DNA of 35,632 nt from Candidatus Pseudoscillospira faecavium (GTDB lineage: Bacteria; Bacillota; Clostridia; Oscillospirales; Oscillospiraceae). Where the stretch lies: positions 1 to 35,632 of the forward strand of contig CAJFVV010000049.1 in the NCBI GenBank assembly GCA_904420565.1, given 5' to 3'. Made by a program: the position numbers and the translations under genes. This document shows positions 25,360-33,478 of the stretch, piece after piece. The notes under the pieces were generated by a model. That model did no database searches and was not told the DNA's origin. It saw nothing but the letters and a program-made list of their open reading frames with translations. The first letter of the stretch is position 1, and each line of letters opens with the position of its first letter.

Positions 25360-27102
25360 TCAGCTCTTCCCTTGCAGCGCCCAGTTCTGGCTCTGTGTCT
25401 GCAATTGCACCATATGGGCATAAATGCCATTCCGGGCGAGCAGCGCCGCCGGCTTTCCTTCCTCCGCCACAGCGCCCTGGCTGAGCACCACAATCTTATC
25501 CGCTCCGGCAACCGTTCGCATCCGGTGCGCAATCACAAGAACGGTTTTGTTTTGAATCAGGCGGGAAAGCGCAGTTTGTATCAGGGTTTCATTCTCCACA
25601 TCGAGGGAGGCTGTTGCCTCATCAAGGAGAATAATCGGCGCATTTTTCAAAAAAGCACGGGCAATGGAGATCCGCTGCCGTTCGCCGCCGGAAAGCGCGC
25701 AGCCGTTTTCACCGATGTTGCTGTTCCATTTTTCCGGGAGCTTTTCAGCAAATTCGTCCACATTAGCCAGCCTTGCCGCTTCCAATACCTCCGCATCGGT
25801 GGCATTCGGATTGCCGATGCGGATATTCTCCAGAATGGTGTTGTCAAAGAGCGTTACATCCTGGAACACAATAGAATACAGGGACAGCAACACTTCCGGA
25901 TCGACCCGGGAAATATCCATACCACCCACGGTAATCTTTCCCTTCGATACATCCCAAAACCGGGCCGCCAGGCGGGATACCGTAGTTTTCCCGCCACCAG
26001 AGGGTCCCACCAGCGCGGTGACTTCTCCCTGCCTGGCTGTGAAGGAGACATCTTCTAAAACCGTCTCTCCACTGTTGTATGCAAATCCCACATGATCAAA
26101 AACAATGTCATACCCCTGATTGGTCAGCCGGCTTTCGCCCTGCTGCATCGGATGATCCAAAATTTCATTCATCCGGGCAATGTTCGTCCGGGTGCTGATC
26201 ACCGCCGCCAAATTCTGCAAAGCACTTTGCAGCGGATCATACAGACGGGAGGCCACCAGAAGAAATGCGAAAAATGTCAGAAGATCCAAGGAACCCTGCA
26301 CCAGCAGCGCCGCACCCACCAGCGCCACCGTGGCAATGCCGAGCTTCAGGAGCAATCCCGCGCTGACCACAAATGCCGCCAAACCAAATTCATTGATAAT
26401 GGAACGCCGCTCCACCGCCCGAATCTTCTTTTCCAGTCCCTGCAGATAGGCATTTTCTGCGTTGTTGGCTTTCAGGTCGCGCACAGTTTCAATACATTCC
26501 TGAATTCCATCGGCACACGCCATTTTTGCATCCATTGCCTTTCGATTCAGCCCCTCCTGCACCTTTGCAGAAAAGAACACAATGGCAAAAGACACCGGCA
26601 GCACCCACAGCGCCGCCAGAGCCAGACGCCAGTCAAACAGCAGCAGGCCTGCGGAAATCAATATTGTGGAAAGAATGGAGCCGGCCAGCTCCGGAATGAA
26701 GTGAGAAAAACTCTGCTCCAAAAAAGTGCAGTCTGCCATGATCGTGCTGGTCAAATCCGCCAGATCCTTTTTCCCGAAAAAAGACAGCGGGATCTTCCGC
26801 AGCCGCTCCGCCAGGGTGATGCGCCGCACGCCGCTTTCCACATAGGTGGCAAAATATGTGGCATTATACTGCACATAAGTGGTGATAAGGATGAATCCGA
26901 CGCACGCCGCACAGCCGATGATATAAAACCAGATTCTTCCGCCGCTGACACCCCCGCTCAGCAGGTCGCCAACCAAGAAATACAGCAGTCCTACCGGAAT
27001 CATAAACGACAGATTCTGCAGGACACAGGCCAGGCAGCCTTTGACCAGATCCTGTGCTCCCTGTTCCGACAGGGCATATTTTTTCTGCAGGCGCTTGATC
27101 AT
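25360..27102 (-). CDS. ABC exporter half-transporter, second subunit
   Basis: This 580-residue half-transporter has one six-helix membrane domain (about 20-310) fused to an ATPase domain. I start at the ATG at 27102 (MIKRLQKKYALSEQ), which has AAAGGAGG 10 nt upstream and overlaps the previous stop by 4 bp. ATPase motifs are Walker A GPSGGGKTT, signature LSGGERQRISIARAFL, Walker B IILLDEATASLD and the switch AHRMRTV. It should pair with the upstream gene to form a heterodimeric exporter in the cytoplasmic membrane. The substrate is unknown; drugs, lipids, peptides or siderophore-like compounds are all possible. Both ATP sites appear intact, unlike many Bacillota heterodimers in which one site is degenerate. 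Confidence 0.92.
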   Translation of the reverse strand: MIKRLQKKYALSEQGAQDLVKGCLACVLQNLSFMIPVGLLYFLVGDLLSGGVSGGRIWFYIIGCAACVGFILITTYVQYNATYFATYVESGVRRITLAERLRKIPLSFFGKKDLADLTSTIMADCTFLEQSFSHFIPELAGSILSTILISAGLLLFDWRLALAALWVLPVSFAIVFFSAKVQEGLNRKAMDAKMACADGIQECIETVRDLKANNAENAYLQGLEKKIRAVERRSIINEFGLAAFVVSAGLLLKLGIATVALVGAALLVQGSLDLLTFFAFLLVASRLYDPLQSALQNLAAVISTRTNIARMNEILDHPMQQGESRLTNQGYDIVFDHVGFAYNSGETVLEDVSFTARQGEVTALVGPSGGGKTTVSRLAARFWDVSKGKITVGGMDISRVDPEVLLSLYSIVFQDVTLFDNTILENIRIGNPNATDAEVLEAARLANVDEFAEKLPEKWNSNIGENGCALSGGERQRISIARAFLKNAPIILLDEATASLDVENETLIQTALSRLIQNKTVLVIAHRMRTVAGADKIVVLSQGAVAEEGKPAALLARNGIYAHMVQLQTQSQNWALQGKS

Positions 27103-28886
27103 GCTTTTTCCCCCTCCTTTGCAACTTTCCACCGGACAGAAGTCTGATACTCCCGCCACATACCGGCAAATAAGCCGTCTTGCTCCAAAAGGGCTGCACA
27201 GGTCCCGCTCTCGGCAATTGTTCCGTCTTTCACTACATAAATTCGATCCACATGGGCAACGGTGGAAAGGCGATGCGCAATCATAATCACAGTTTTTCCG
27301 CGGGAAAGGTTGGCAAAAGCAGCCTGCACCTTTGCCTCATTGTCGGGATCAGCAAAGGCTGATGCCTCGTCAAGAATAATAATGGGCGCGTTTTTCAGCA
27401 TGACCCGGGCAATGGCAATGCGCTGCTGCTCACCGCCCGAGAGGTAAACGCCCTTTGTTCCGATCACCGTATCCATGCCATGGGGCAATTTTTCGAGAAT
27501 ATCACCGCACTGGGCCTGGACAAGGGCCTCCAAAACCTCTTCACGGCTGGCCTCCGGCCGCCCCATGCGCACATTGTCCAAAATGGATGCTTTCACCAGG
27601 CGGCTGTTTTGAAACACAAAAGATACTGTGCTCATCAGTTCTTCTTTTTGAATCTGCCGAACGTCCACACCTCCGATTTTCACGACGCCGCACCGGGGAT
27701 CGAAAAAGCGGGAAATCAAATTGGCCAGGGTTGTCTTTCCTCCGCCGGAGGGACCCACAAACGCCACGGTCTGCCCTTCCGGGATAGTCAGGGAAATATC
27801 CCGGAGCACATCTTTTTCTCCATCGTAGCTGAAGCTGACATGCTCCAACTCCACAGATGCGCCATGGGGCGAGCATGATTCAGCCGGTTCCCGGAGCGGC
27901 GCAAGCTGCAGAATACTGTCGATGCGCTGCAGCGCATCATCCACAATCATGGCATTTTCACTTTGAAACATGATTTTAGTCAGCGTGATGGAAATAATGG
28001 GGGTGATGATAATGTAAAAGATCAGATTCAGCAAAAAAATTTCTGTCACCCCCTGCCGGGTCAGCGCCAATGCGCCGGCAATCAAGAAGACAAACACGCC
28101 ATTGATCGCTGCCGTATACCATACCATGGGCATACGCAGCTGCCTGGTATAGGCAATCACCCACTTCTGATAGCGGTCGATGGACTCTTTGAACTTTTTG
28201 AAGGAAAAAATGGTCTGTCCAAATGTTTTTACCACAGGGATGCCGCGCACATATTCCACCGCTTCATTGGACATATCATCCAGCGCATTTTGGTACTCTT
28301 TCATCTTCTGCTGCATGGATGCACCGGTCATACTCATCATAATCAAAAACCCCAGCACCACCGGCACAAGACTCAAAAGTCCCAAGCGCCAGTCAAACAC
28401 CAGCAGCAGCACCAGCAAACCGCAGGGCGTGGCAATGGCTCCGGCCCGGTCAGGCAGCTGATGTGCAAGGTAAGTCTCCGTGGCTGCGCTGGATTCGTTG
28501 ACAATTTTGCGCAGCCTGCCGCTGCCGAATTGCTCTGCCATGCCCAGCGGCAGTTTGACAATATGGCGCACCGCTTCAATACGCAGGTTGGTGGCAACCC
28601 GGAAAGCCCCCATGTGGGAGCACATCAAACCCGCAATATAAACCAGCACCGCCAGCACTGCAAACAGCACCGCCATCCATCCATAATTGACCAGTTGCTG
28701 CGCCTGGCCGAATTGGGGCGCCGTCTCCAGGACTTCTTTCATAATACGCCAAATATACCAATAGGGAACCAGCGCCAGCAGTGCGCTGAGCGCAGACAAA
28801 ACCCAGGACGCATAGGTCAGGTATTTGTGCCCGCCTGCATAATCGAGCAGGCGCGATAAATTGGAACGTTTCTTTTGCTTTTTCAA
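27099..28886 (-). CDS. ABC exporter half-transporter, first subunit
   Basis: This is a 595-residue membrane-ATPase fusion. The start is a TTG at 28886, giving MKKQKKRSNLSRLLDYAGGHKYL, with AAGGAGG exactly 7 nt upstream; the ATG at 28928 has no such site. The membrane domain covers about 20-305. ATPase motifs are GPSGGGKTTLANLISRFFDP, LSGGEQQRIAIARVML and IIILDEASAFADPDNE. The Walker B ending DEASAFAD instead of DEATSALD is something I associate with the YbtP/IrtA-like exporter branch, a memory-based clue only. It is separated from the tetR gene by about 100 bp carrying a perfect 22-bp palindrome. Confidence 0.92.
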   Translation of the reverse strand: MKKQKKRSNLSRLLDYAGGHKYLTYASWVLSALSALLALVPYWYIWRIMKEVLETAPQFGQAQQLVNYGWMAVLFAVLAVLVYIAGLMCSHMGAFRVATNLRIEAVRHIVKLPLGMAEQFGSGRLRKIVNESSAATETYLAHQLPDRAGAIATPCGLLVLLLVFDWRLGLLSLVPVVLGFLIMMSMTGASMQQKMKEYQNALDDMSNEAVEYVRGIPVVKTFGQTIFSFKKFKESIDRYQKWVIAYTRQLRMPMVWYTAAINGVFVFLIAGALALTRQGVTEIFLLNLIFYIIITPIISITLTKIMFQSENAMIVDDALQRIDSILQLAPLREPAESCSPHGASVELEHVSFSYDGEKDVLRDISLTIPEGQTVAFVGPSGGGKTTLANLISRFFDPRCGVVKIGGVDVRQIQKEELMSTVSFVFQNSRLVKASILDNVRMGRPEASREEVLEALVQAQCGDILEKLPHGMDTVIGTKGVYLSGGEQQRIAIARVMLKNAPIIILDEASAFADPDNEAKVQAAFANLSRGKTVIMIAHRLSTVAHVDRIYVVKDGTIAESGTCAALLEQDGLFAGMWREYQTSVRWKVAKEGEKA

Positions 28887-28945
28887 AAAAATTCCTCCTT
28901 CTCTTCCAAATAAAACATTCCGGTGCATTTTCCTTATCTCTCGGC

Positions 28946-28967
28946 ATAGTTAGTTTTAACTAACTAT
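28946..28967. promoter_or_regulatory. 22-bp palindromic operator upstream of the exporter genes
   Basis: Perfect inverted repeat: arms ATAGTTAGTT (28946-28955) and AACTAACTAT (28958-28967) with a TT centre. Size and symmetry fit a TetR-family dimer site. On the minus strand a possible -35 TTGATC lies at its upstream edge (28966-28971), with only a weak -10 inside it, so binding would block a secondary promoter or act as a roadblock. Confidence 0.75.
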
Positions 28968-28987
28968 TGATCAAAAATTACGGAGCA

Positions 28988-29602
28988 TCACTGCCCCATA
29001 ATTTTCATCCAGCCCGCGGTATAGAATGCCCGCATTGCCCTGACATAATTTTCCGCATCCGACAGCGGCATTTCATGGATCACCAGCTCAAAAAATGTAT
29101 GGAACATGCCGGTGATTAAAATATGCTCCAGCCGCAGGTCAATGGGCGGCGAAGGATGCCCCAGCTGCTCCAAAACCTTTTGATAAGCGTGAGTGCTCTC
29201 CGCTTCAATTTCAACCATTTCATCAATCATTCCCGCAAATCGCGTACCCTCCGCGCAGCACAAAAGCAGCTTGCATTCCTGCAGATGGGCATACATATAG
29301 TGCAAAATGTCGAACATGCACAGGCCGCTCACCTCGCCCAGCACCTCCGGTTGCTGCTCGCGGGGCAAAGCTGCAAATTCCTCCTGTGCTTCCTTAAAGC
29401 GTCCAAGAAGATAGCGATAATGTTCGCCCACCAGACTCTCAAAAAGCTCTTCCTTGCTTTTGTAGTAGCCATAAAATGCACCGGTGGTCACTCCTGCCGC
29501 TTTCACAATGTTGCGCAGCGAAGCGCCTTGGAACCCTTTTTCCAGAAACTCCACTCGGGCCGCCTGCTGAATACGTTCCAGCGTGGTTCTTGTTTCTTCC
29601 AT
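28988..29602 (-). CDS. TetR/AcrR family transcription regulator
   Basis: This protein of about 204 residues has an N-terminal helix-turn-helix (about 8-55: RIQQAARVEFLEKGFQGASLRNIVKAAGVTTGAFYGYYKSKEELFESLV). The long helical C-terminal ligand domain includes FDILHYMYAHLQECKLLLCCAEGTRF. I favour the second ATG at 29602 because GAGGG then sits 6 nt upstream; the ATG at 29608 directly touches it. It is very likely an exporter-operon repressor, since it precedes the two ABC genes on the same strand and palindromes flank it. The ligand is unknown, probably a small hydrophobic molecule also exported by the pump. Confidence 0.92.
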   Translation of the reverse strand: MEETRTTLERIQQAARVEFLEKGFQGASLRNIVKAAGVTTGAFYGYYKSKEELFESLVGEHYRYLLGRFKEAQEEFAALPREQQPEVLGEVSGLCMFDILHYMYAHLQECKLLLCCAEGTRFAGMIDEMVEIEAESTHAYQKVLEQLGHPSPPIDLRLEHILITGMFHTFFELVIHEMPLSDAENYVRAMRAFYTAGWMKIMGQ

Positions 29603-29613
29603 TTTCATCCCTC

Positions 29614-29639
29614 ATAACAGTGTTATATAACACTGTTAT
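29614..29639. promoter_or_regulatory. 26-bp palindromic operator at the tetR promoter
   Basis: Perfect palindrome: arms ATAACAGTGTTAT (29614-29626) and ATAACACTGTTAT (29627-29639) with no spacer. It directly abuts the -10 hexamer (29640-29645) and covers the expected transcription start, the classic arrangement for autorepression. Its sequence is unrelated to the 22-bp palindrome downstream of tetR. Confidence 0.85.
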
Positions 29640-29668
29640 ATTATAAACAGAAACAATCCCTTTGTCAA
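29640..29668 (-). promoter_or_regulatory. Full-consensus SigA promoter of tetR and the exporter
   Basis: On the minus strand: TTGACA (29663-29668), a 17-nt spacer, and TATAAT (29640-29645), both perfect. Such strength makes sense if the promoter is normally held shut by the adjacent palindrome. Confidence 0.93.
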
Positions 29669-29709
29669 GAGATGCTTTTCCTTTTCAAGTCCAAACCAAA
29701 TTATATAAA

Positions 29710-29744
29710 AACCAGGTCCGGCGGAGCGTTCCGCGGACCTGGTT
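29710..29744 (-). terminator. Terminator of the mtaB-to-UPF0210 operon
   Basis: Arms AACCAGGTCCG (29710-29720) and CGGACCTGGTT (29734-29744) are perfect, with further inner pairing around one bulge and the loop AGCGTT. On the minus strand TTTTATATAATTTGG follows. It lies 34 nt after the UPF0210 stop and just upstream of the tetR promoter. Confidence 0.88.
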
Positions 29745-29777
29745 GTCCAATAAAAAGCATGCAAAATACGCCGTATT

Positions 29778-31136
29778 TTAATTTTTCAGGCTGTGCATCG
29801 GCGCAGGAATGCGGCCGCCGCGGGCGATGAAATCCGCTGCACTTTCTCCGTGCACCGGCATAATGGGCGCGCTGCCCAGCAAACCGCCGAAATCCACCGT
29901 ATCGCCCACCTGCAGACCCGGTGCAGGAATCAGGCGCACCGCCGTGGTCTTGGTGTTGACCATGCCGATGGCCGCCTCATCGGCAATGATGGCAGCCAAA
30001 GTCTCCGCTGTGGTGTCGCCGGGCACCGCAATCATATCCAGCCCCACCGAACACACGCAGGTCATGGCTTCCAACTTGTCCAGCGTCAGCACACCGGAAG
30101 ATGCCGCCGCGATCATACCCTCATCTTCAGAAACAGGGATAAATGCGCCGGACAGGCCGCCCACGCTGGAAGAGGCCATGACGCCGCCTTTTTTCACCGC
30201 ATCGTTCAGCATGGCCAGCGCCGCCGTGGTACCGTGGGTACCGCAGACCTCCAGGCCCATTTCCTCCAGAATGCGGGCAACGCTGTCCCCCACCGCCGGC
30301 GTCGGCGCCAGGGAAAGATCCACGATGCCAAAGGGCACATTCAGCCGCCGGGATGCCTCCTGCGCCACCAGCTGGCCCATGCGGGTGATGTGGAACGCCG
30401 TTTTCTTGATGGTTTCCGCCACCACATCAAAGGGCTCGCCCTTCACCGCCTGCAGCGCATGATGCACTACACCGGGGCCGGATACGCCCACGTTGATGAC
30501 CCGATCCGCCTCAGACACGCCGTGGAATGCGCCGGCCATAAACGGATTATCTTCCACGGCGTTGCAGAACACCACCAGCTTGGCGCAGCCGAATCCATGG
30601 GTATCTGCTGTGCGCTGGGCCGTATCCTTGATCACCTGCCCCATCAGGCGCACCGCATCCATATTGATGCCGGCCTTGGTGGATCCGATATTAACCGAGG
30701 CACACACCAATTCCGTGGTAGCCAGGGCCTCGGGAATGGCGCGAATCAGTTTTTCATCCGCAGGGGTCATCCCCTTTTGTACCAGCGCGGAAAAACCGCC
30801 CACAAAGTTGACGCCGGTCTCTGCCCGGGCCCGGTCCAGCGCTGCGGCAAAAGGCACATAATCCTCCGTGTCCGAAGCGCCCGCCACTAAAGCGATGGGC
30901 GTCACAGAAATGCGCTTGTTGACAATGGGAATGCCGAATTCCGCCTCGATGGCCTCCCCGGTTTTGACCAGATCCTTGGCGCTTTTGGTAATCTTATCGT
31001 AAATCTTTTCACAGGCCCGCTTGGGGTCGCTGTCGCAGCAGTCCAGCAGAGAGATCCCCATGGTAATGGTGCGGATATCCAGATGCTGCTGGTCAATCAT
31101 GCGGATGGTGCTGAGAATGTCGTTTTGATTCATCAT
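29778..31136 (-). CDS. UPF0210 / PFL-like family protein
   Basis: This 452-residue cytoplasmic protein belongs to the uncharacterised UPF0210 (DUF711) family, often labelled PFL-like from weak similarity to glycyl-radical enzymes. Recognisable blocks are [23 protein letters not shown] at the N-terminus, [81 protein letters not shown] and [13 protein letters not shown]. The motif G-V-S-G-P-G-V-V looks nucleotide- or cofactor-binding, but no function is established to my knowledge. It follows the ACT-domain gene by 13 bp, the usual pairing in many bacteria, so the ACT protein is likely its partner or amino-acid sensor. Confidence 0.9.
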   Translation of the reverse strand: MMNQNDILSTIRMIDQQHLDIRTITMGISLLDCCDSDPKRACEKIYDKITKSAKDLVKTGEAIEAEFGIPIVNKRISVTPIALVAGASDTEDYVPFAAALDRARAETGVNFVGGFSALVQKGMTPADEKLIRAIPEALATTELVCASVNIGSTKAGINMDAVRLMGQVIKDTAQRTADTHGFGCAKLVVFCNAVEDNPFMAGAFHGVSEADRVINVGVSGPGVVHHALQAVKGEPFDVVAETIKKTAFHITRMGQLVAQEASRRLNVPFGIVDLSLAPTPAVGDSVARILEEMGLEVCGTHGTTAALAMLNDAVKKGGVMASSSVGGLSGAFIPVSEDEGMIAAASSGVLTLDKLEAMTCVCSVGLDMIAVPGDTTAETLAAIIADEAAIGMVNTKTTAVRLIPAPGLQVGDTVDFGGLLGSAPIMPVHGESAADFIARGGRIPAPMHSLKN

Positions 31137-31149
31137 GGCGCATTCCCTC

Positions 31150-31419
31150 TCAAATCCGATGCATGGCGTCGAAAATATCCTCGCGCTGGATGCGGACGCT
31201 CAGGCTGTGATTCTGACCGTAATCCGCCAGGGCAGAAGCCAGCGCGTCAAAGGGCTGGTTGCACGCCGCTGTGTCCACCACCATCATCATGGTGAAATAC
31301 TCCTGCATAACCGTCTGGCTGATATCCAGCACATTGACATTGTACTCCGCCAGCTTGGTGCACACGCCCGCGATGATGCCCACCTGGTCTTTGCCGATGA
31401 CCGTAACAATTGCTTTCAT
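31150..31419 (-). CDS. ACT-domain protein, UPF0237 family
   Basis: This 89-residue protein is essentially a pair of ACT-like folds: [37 protein letters not shown], then [23 protein letters not shown]. It resembles the glycine-cleavage regulator GcvR but is shorter. The ATG at 31419 is chosen because AAGGAG lies 9 nt upstream, overlapping the end of the preceding gene; a start at 31449 would add ten unsupported residues. It probably binds an amino acid and acts with the UPF0210 protein. Confidence 0.9.
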   Translation of the reverse strand: MKAIVTVIGKDQVGIIAGVCTKLAEYNVNVLDISQTVMQEYFTMMMVVDTAACNQPFDALASALADYGQNHSLSVRIQREDIFDAMHRI

Positions 31420-31432
31420 AATGCTTTTCTCC

Positions 31433-32023
31433 TTATCCGTTTGTTTCATTCAATTCATCCAGCGTCAATTCAAATGCCGGCAGAAAATGCTCGATAAAAT
31501 ACTGCACTTCCGGCAGGGGATTTTCCCGCAGTGTCTGATAAATCTGCTCTGCCGCCGCCCGGAATTCATTGTTGCCCGCTTTCTGCTCCTCCACACATTT
31601 GATGTAAGCCGACAGCTTGTCCGCCGCCTTGACCAGCGCCGCGACGGTCTCGTCCTCCGGCTCTTTGAGCACCGGGGCAAATCCCTCCGCCAGCTCTGGC
31701 GGCAGCATTCCCAAAAGGCGATCCTGTGCCACAGCCTCAATGGCTTTATAGGCATCCCGGATAGCCGGGTTGTAATATTTAATGGGCGTGGGCAGATCTC
31801 CCGTAAGGATTTCCGACGCATCGTGATACAGCGCCGCCACAGCCACAGCCCCCGCATCTACCGTGCCGCCGAAATAGCAGTTGCGGATCATCGCCAGGCC
31901 ATGGGCCAGCACCGCCACCATGTGAGAATGTTCCTGAATATTTTCCTCGCAGGAATTGCGCATCAGGGACCAGCGCGTAATATAGCGCATACGGGAAAGA
32001 TAGGCAAAAAAGTTTTCGCTCAT
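31433..32023 (-). CDS. yfbR: YfbR-like HD-domain 5'-nucleotidase
   Basis: Relatives hydrolyse deoxyribonucleoside 5'-monophosphates. The protein has 196 residues, close to the 199 of E. coli YfbR. Motifs are FFAYLSRMRYITRWSLMRN (Arg17, Trp18), EHSHMVAVLAH (His32), LYHDASE (His67-Asp68, the HD pair), GDLPTPIKYYN (Asp76) and KAADKLSAYIKC (the last metal-binding Asp). I start at the ATG at 32023 (MSENFF), with AAGGGGA 7 nt upstream. The stop lies 13 bp before the ACT gene. Confidence 0.9.
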   Translation of the reverse strand: MSENFFAYLSRMRYITRWSLMRNSCEENIQEHSHMVAVLAHGLAMIRNCYFGGTVDAGAVAVAALYHDASEILTGDLPTPIKYYNPAIRDAYKAIEAVAQDRLLGMLPPELAEGFAPVLKEPEDETVAALVKAADKLSAYIKCVEEQKAGNNEFRAAAEQIYQTLRENPLPEVQYFIEHFLPAFELTLDELNETNG

Positions 32024-32086
32024 GGTAAAATCCCCTTTTTTCTGTTTTTCATTGTACCAAATTCCGCCTGCCGGCACAACTGGCAA

Positions 32087-33370
32087 TCAGACCAATTCTC
32101 CCAGCAGCTGCAGTCCTTTTCTCTGCGTTATGCGAACGCTGCGCACCTGATTATGCAGCCCTTTTTCTTCTGCGCACACTTCTGCATAATTGGGTGCATG
32201 ACCCACGGACAGGCCCTTCCGTTCCCCTTCAAAGAGGACGGCATAGCACTGGCCCACACAGCCGTCGAGATAAGCCTCCTGCATTCTCCGTGCCACCGCC
32301 GCCGCCCGGTGCGCCCGCTCTTCTTTGATGTATTTTTCCACCTGTTTCATATCTGCCGCCGGTGTGCCCGGCCGGATGGAATAGGGAAAAACATGCATCT
32401 CCGCAAAAGCACAGCGCTCTATAAAAGAAAGGGTCTGTGCAAATTCTTCCTCAGTCTCTTCCGGAAACCCCGCAATCAGATCCGTCGTGATGGCCGGCCG
32501 GTCAAAACAGGTCCGCAGCAGCGCTACAGACCGGGCGTAGCGGGCTGTGTCATACATGCGGTTCATCCGTTTGAGCACCGTATCACAGCCACTCTGCAGG
32601 GACAGATGGAATTGCGGGCAGAGATTGTCCAGCTTTGCCAATCGGGCGCAGAATTCTTCCGTCACCGTGCGCGGCTCCAGGCTGCCCAGGCGGATGCGCA
32701 CGCCAGGTACCGCACGGCAGAGCTGCTCCACCAAATCGGTCAGTGTTTCTTTCGATGCAAGATCCCGCCCCCAGGAAGAAATTTCAATGCCTGTGAGCAC
32801 AATTTCCCGGTATCCTTCCTCAGCCAGGCGCCGTCCTTCGGCCAGTGCATCCTCCAGCGGCAGAGAACGCACCCGCCCTCTGGCATAGGGAATGATGCAG
32901 TACGAGCAGAAATTCACGCAGCCGTCTTCAATTTTCAGCATGGCCCGGGTGCGTTCCGCCAGACCTCCGGCGGGCAGTCTTTCAAAAACACGCCGTTCCA
33001 TGGCGTTGTCCACCGCCACAACGGGACGGCGCTTTTCAAACTCCTCTTCCAGCAGCTGCACAAACGCCATCCGGCCGCCGCTGCCGCTGAGCACGTCGAT
33101 TTCCAGCGCCTGCAGCTGCTCCGGCGCCACCTGTGCATAGCAGCCGCATACGCCGATCACAGCCTGCGGATTGCGCCGGCGGGCGCGGCGAATGGCGTTT
33201 CTCGACTTTTTGTCACTCACTGCCGTCACAGTGCAGGTATTGATGATATAGGCATCTGCCCAGCTTTCAAAGGGCACCAGTTCATGGCCGCGGCGGCACA
33301 GTTCCTGCTCCATCGCCTGGCTCTCATATTGGTTAACCTTGCAGCCCAAGGTATACAGGGCAATCTTCAA
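32087..33370 (-). CDS. mtaB: tRNA t6A37 methylthiotransferase MtaB (radical SAM)
   Basis: This enzyme adds a methylthio group to t6A37 of tRNAs decoding ANN codons, using SAM and two 4Fe-4S clusters. With the TTG start at 33370 the protein (427 residues) opens MKIALYTLGCKVNQYESQ, the MtaB-type N-terminus. GGGGGAG lies 10 nt upstream. The in-frame ATG at 33394 has no ribosome binding site and would leave only about 16 nt of leader. The N-terminal cluster cysteines are Cys10, Cys46 (INTCTVTAVSD) and Cys77 (CGCYAQ). The radical-SAM motif is Cys150-x3-Cys154-x2-Cys157 in EDGCVNFCSYCIIPYARG. GFPEETEEEF and a C-terminal RNA-binding region follow. It is first in a four-gene operon. Confidence 0.93.
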   Translation of the reverse strand: MKIALYTLGCKVNQYESQAMEQELCRRGHELVPFESWADAYIINTCTVTAVSDKKSRNAIRRARRRNPQAVIGVCGCYAQVAPEQLQALEIDVLSGSGGRMAFVQLLEEEFEKRRPVVAVDNAMERRVFERLPAGGLAERTRAMLKIEDGCVNFCSYCIIPYARGRVRSLPLEDALAEGRRLAEEGYREIVLTGIEISSWGRDLASKETLTDLVEQLCRAVPGVRIRLGSLEPRTVTEEFCARLAKLDNLCPQFHLSLQSGCDTVLKRMNRMYDTARYARSVALLRTCFDRPAITTDLIAGFPEETEEEFAQTLSFIERCAFAEMHVFPYSIRPGTPAADMKQVEKYIKEERAHRAAAVARRMQEAYLDGCVGQCYAVLFEGERKGLSVGHAPNYAEVCAEEKGLHNQVRSVRITQRKGLQLLGELV

Positions 33371-33387
33371 AGTTTTCCATCTCCCCC

Positions 33388-33416
33388 TTGCCATTTTCTG
33401 AATACATAATTATAAT
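33388..33416 (+). promoter_or_regulatory. Promoter of the cysteine desulfurase gene
   Basis: TTGCCA (33388-33393), a 17-nt spacer, and TATAAT (33411-33416). The start would be near 33423, with a leader of about 55 nt. It overlaps the divergent mtaB promoter and its initial transcribed region. Confidence 0.75.
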
Positions 33417-33445
33417 ATTATACGTTATGACCCTGCGTCGGACAA
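33417..33445 (-). promoter_or_regulatory. Promoter of the mtaB operon
   Basis: On the minus strand: TTGTCC (33440-33445), a 17-nt spacer, and TATAAT (33417-33422). Its -10 directly abuts the -10 of the plus-strand promoter, so two polymerases cannot bind both at once. Confidence 0.75.
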
Positions 33446-33478
33446 GTCTAAAGTTTTGAAATCGGGAGTTTTATTCTG

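Noticed and set aside
31259-33409. A 716-codon open frame on the plus strand opposite mtaB, yfbR and the ACT gene
   Set aside because: It is antisense to four well-supported genes with clear motifs. Its product is rich in His, Arg and Cys with no domain, the usual shadow of GC-rich coding DNA.
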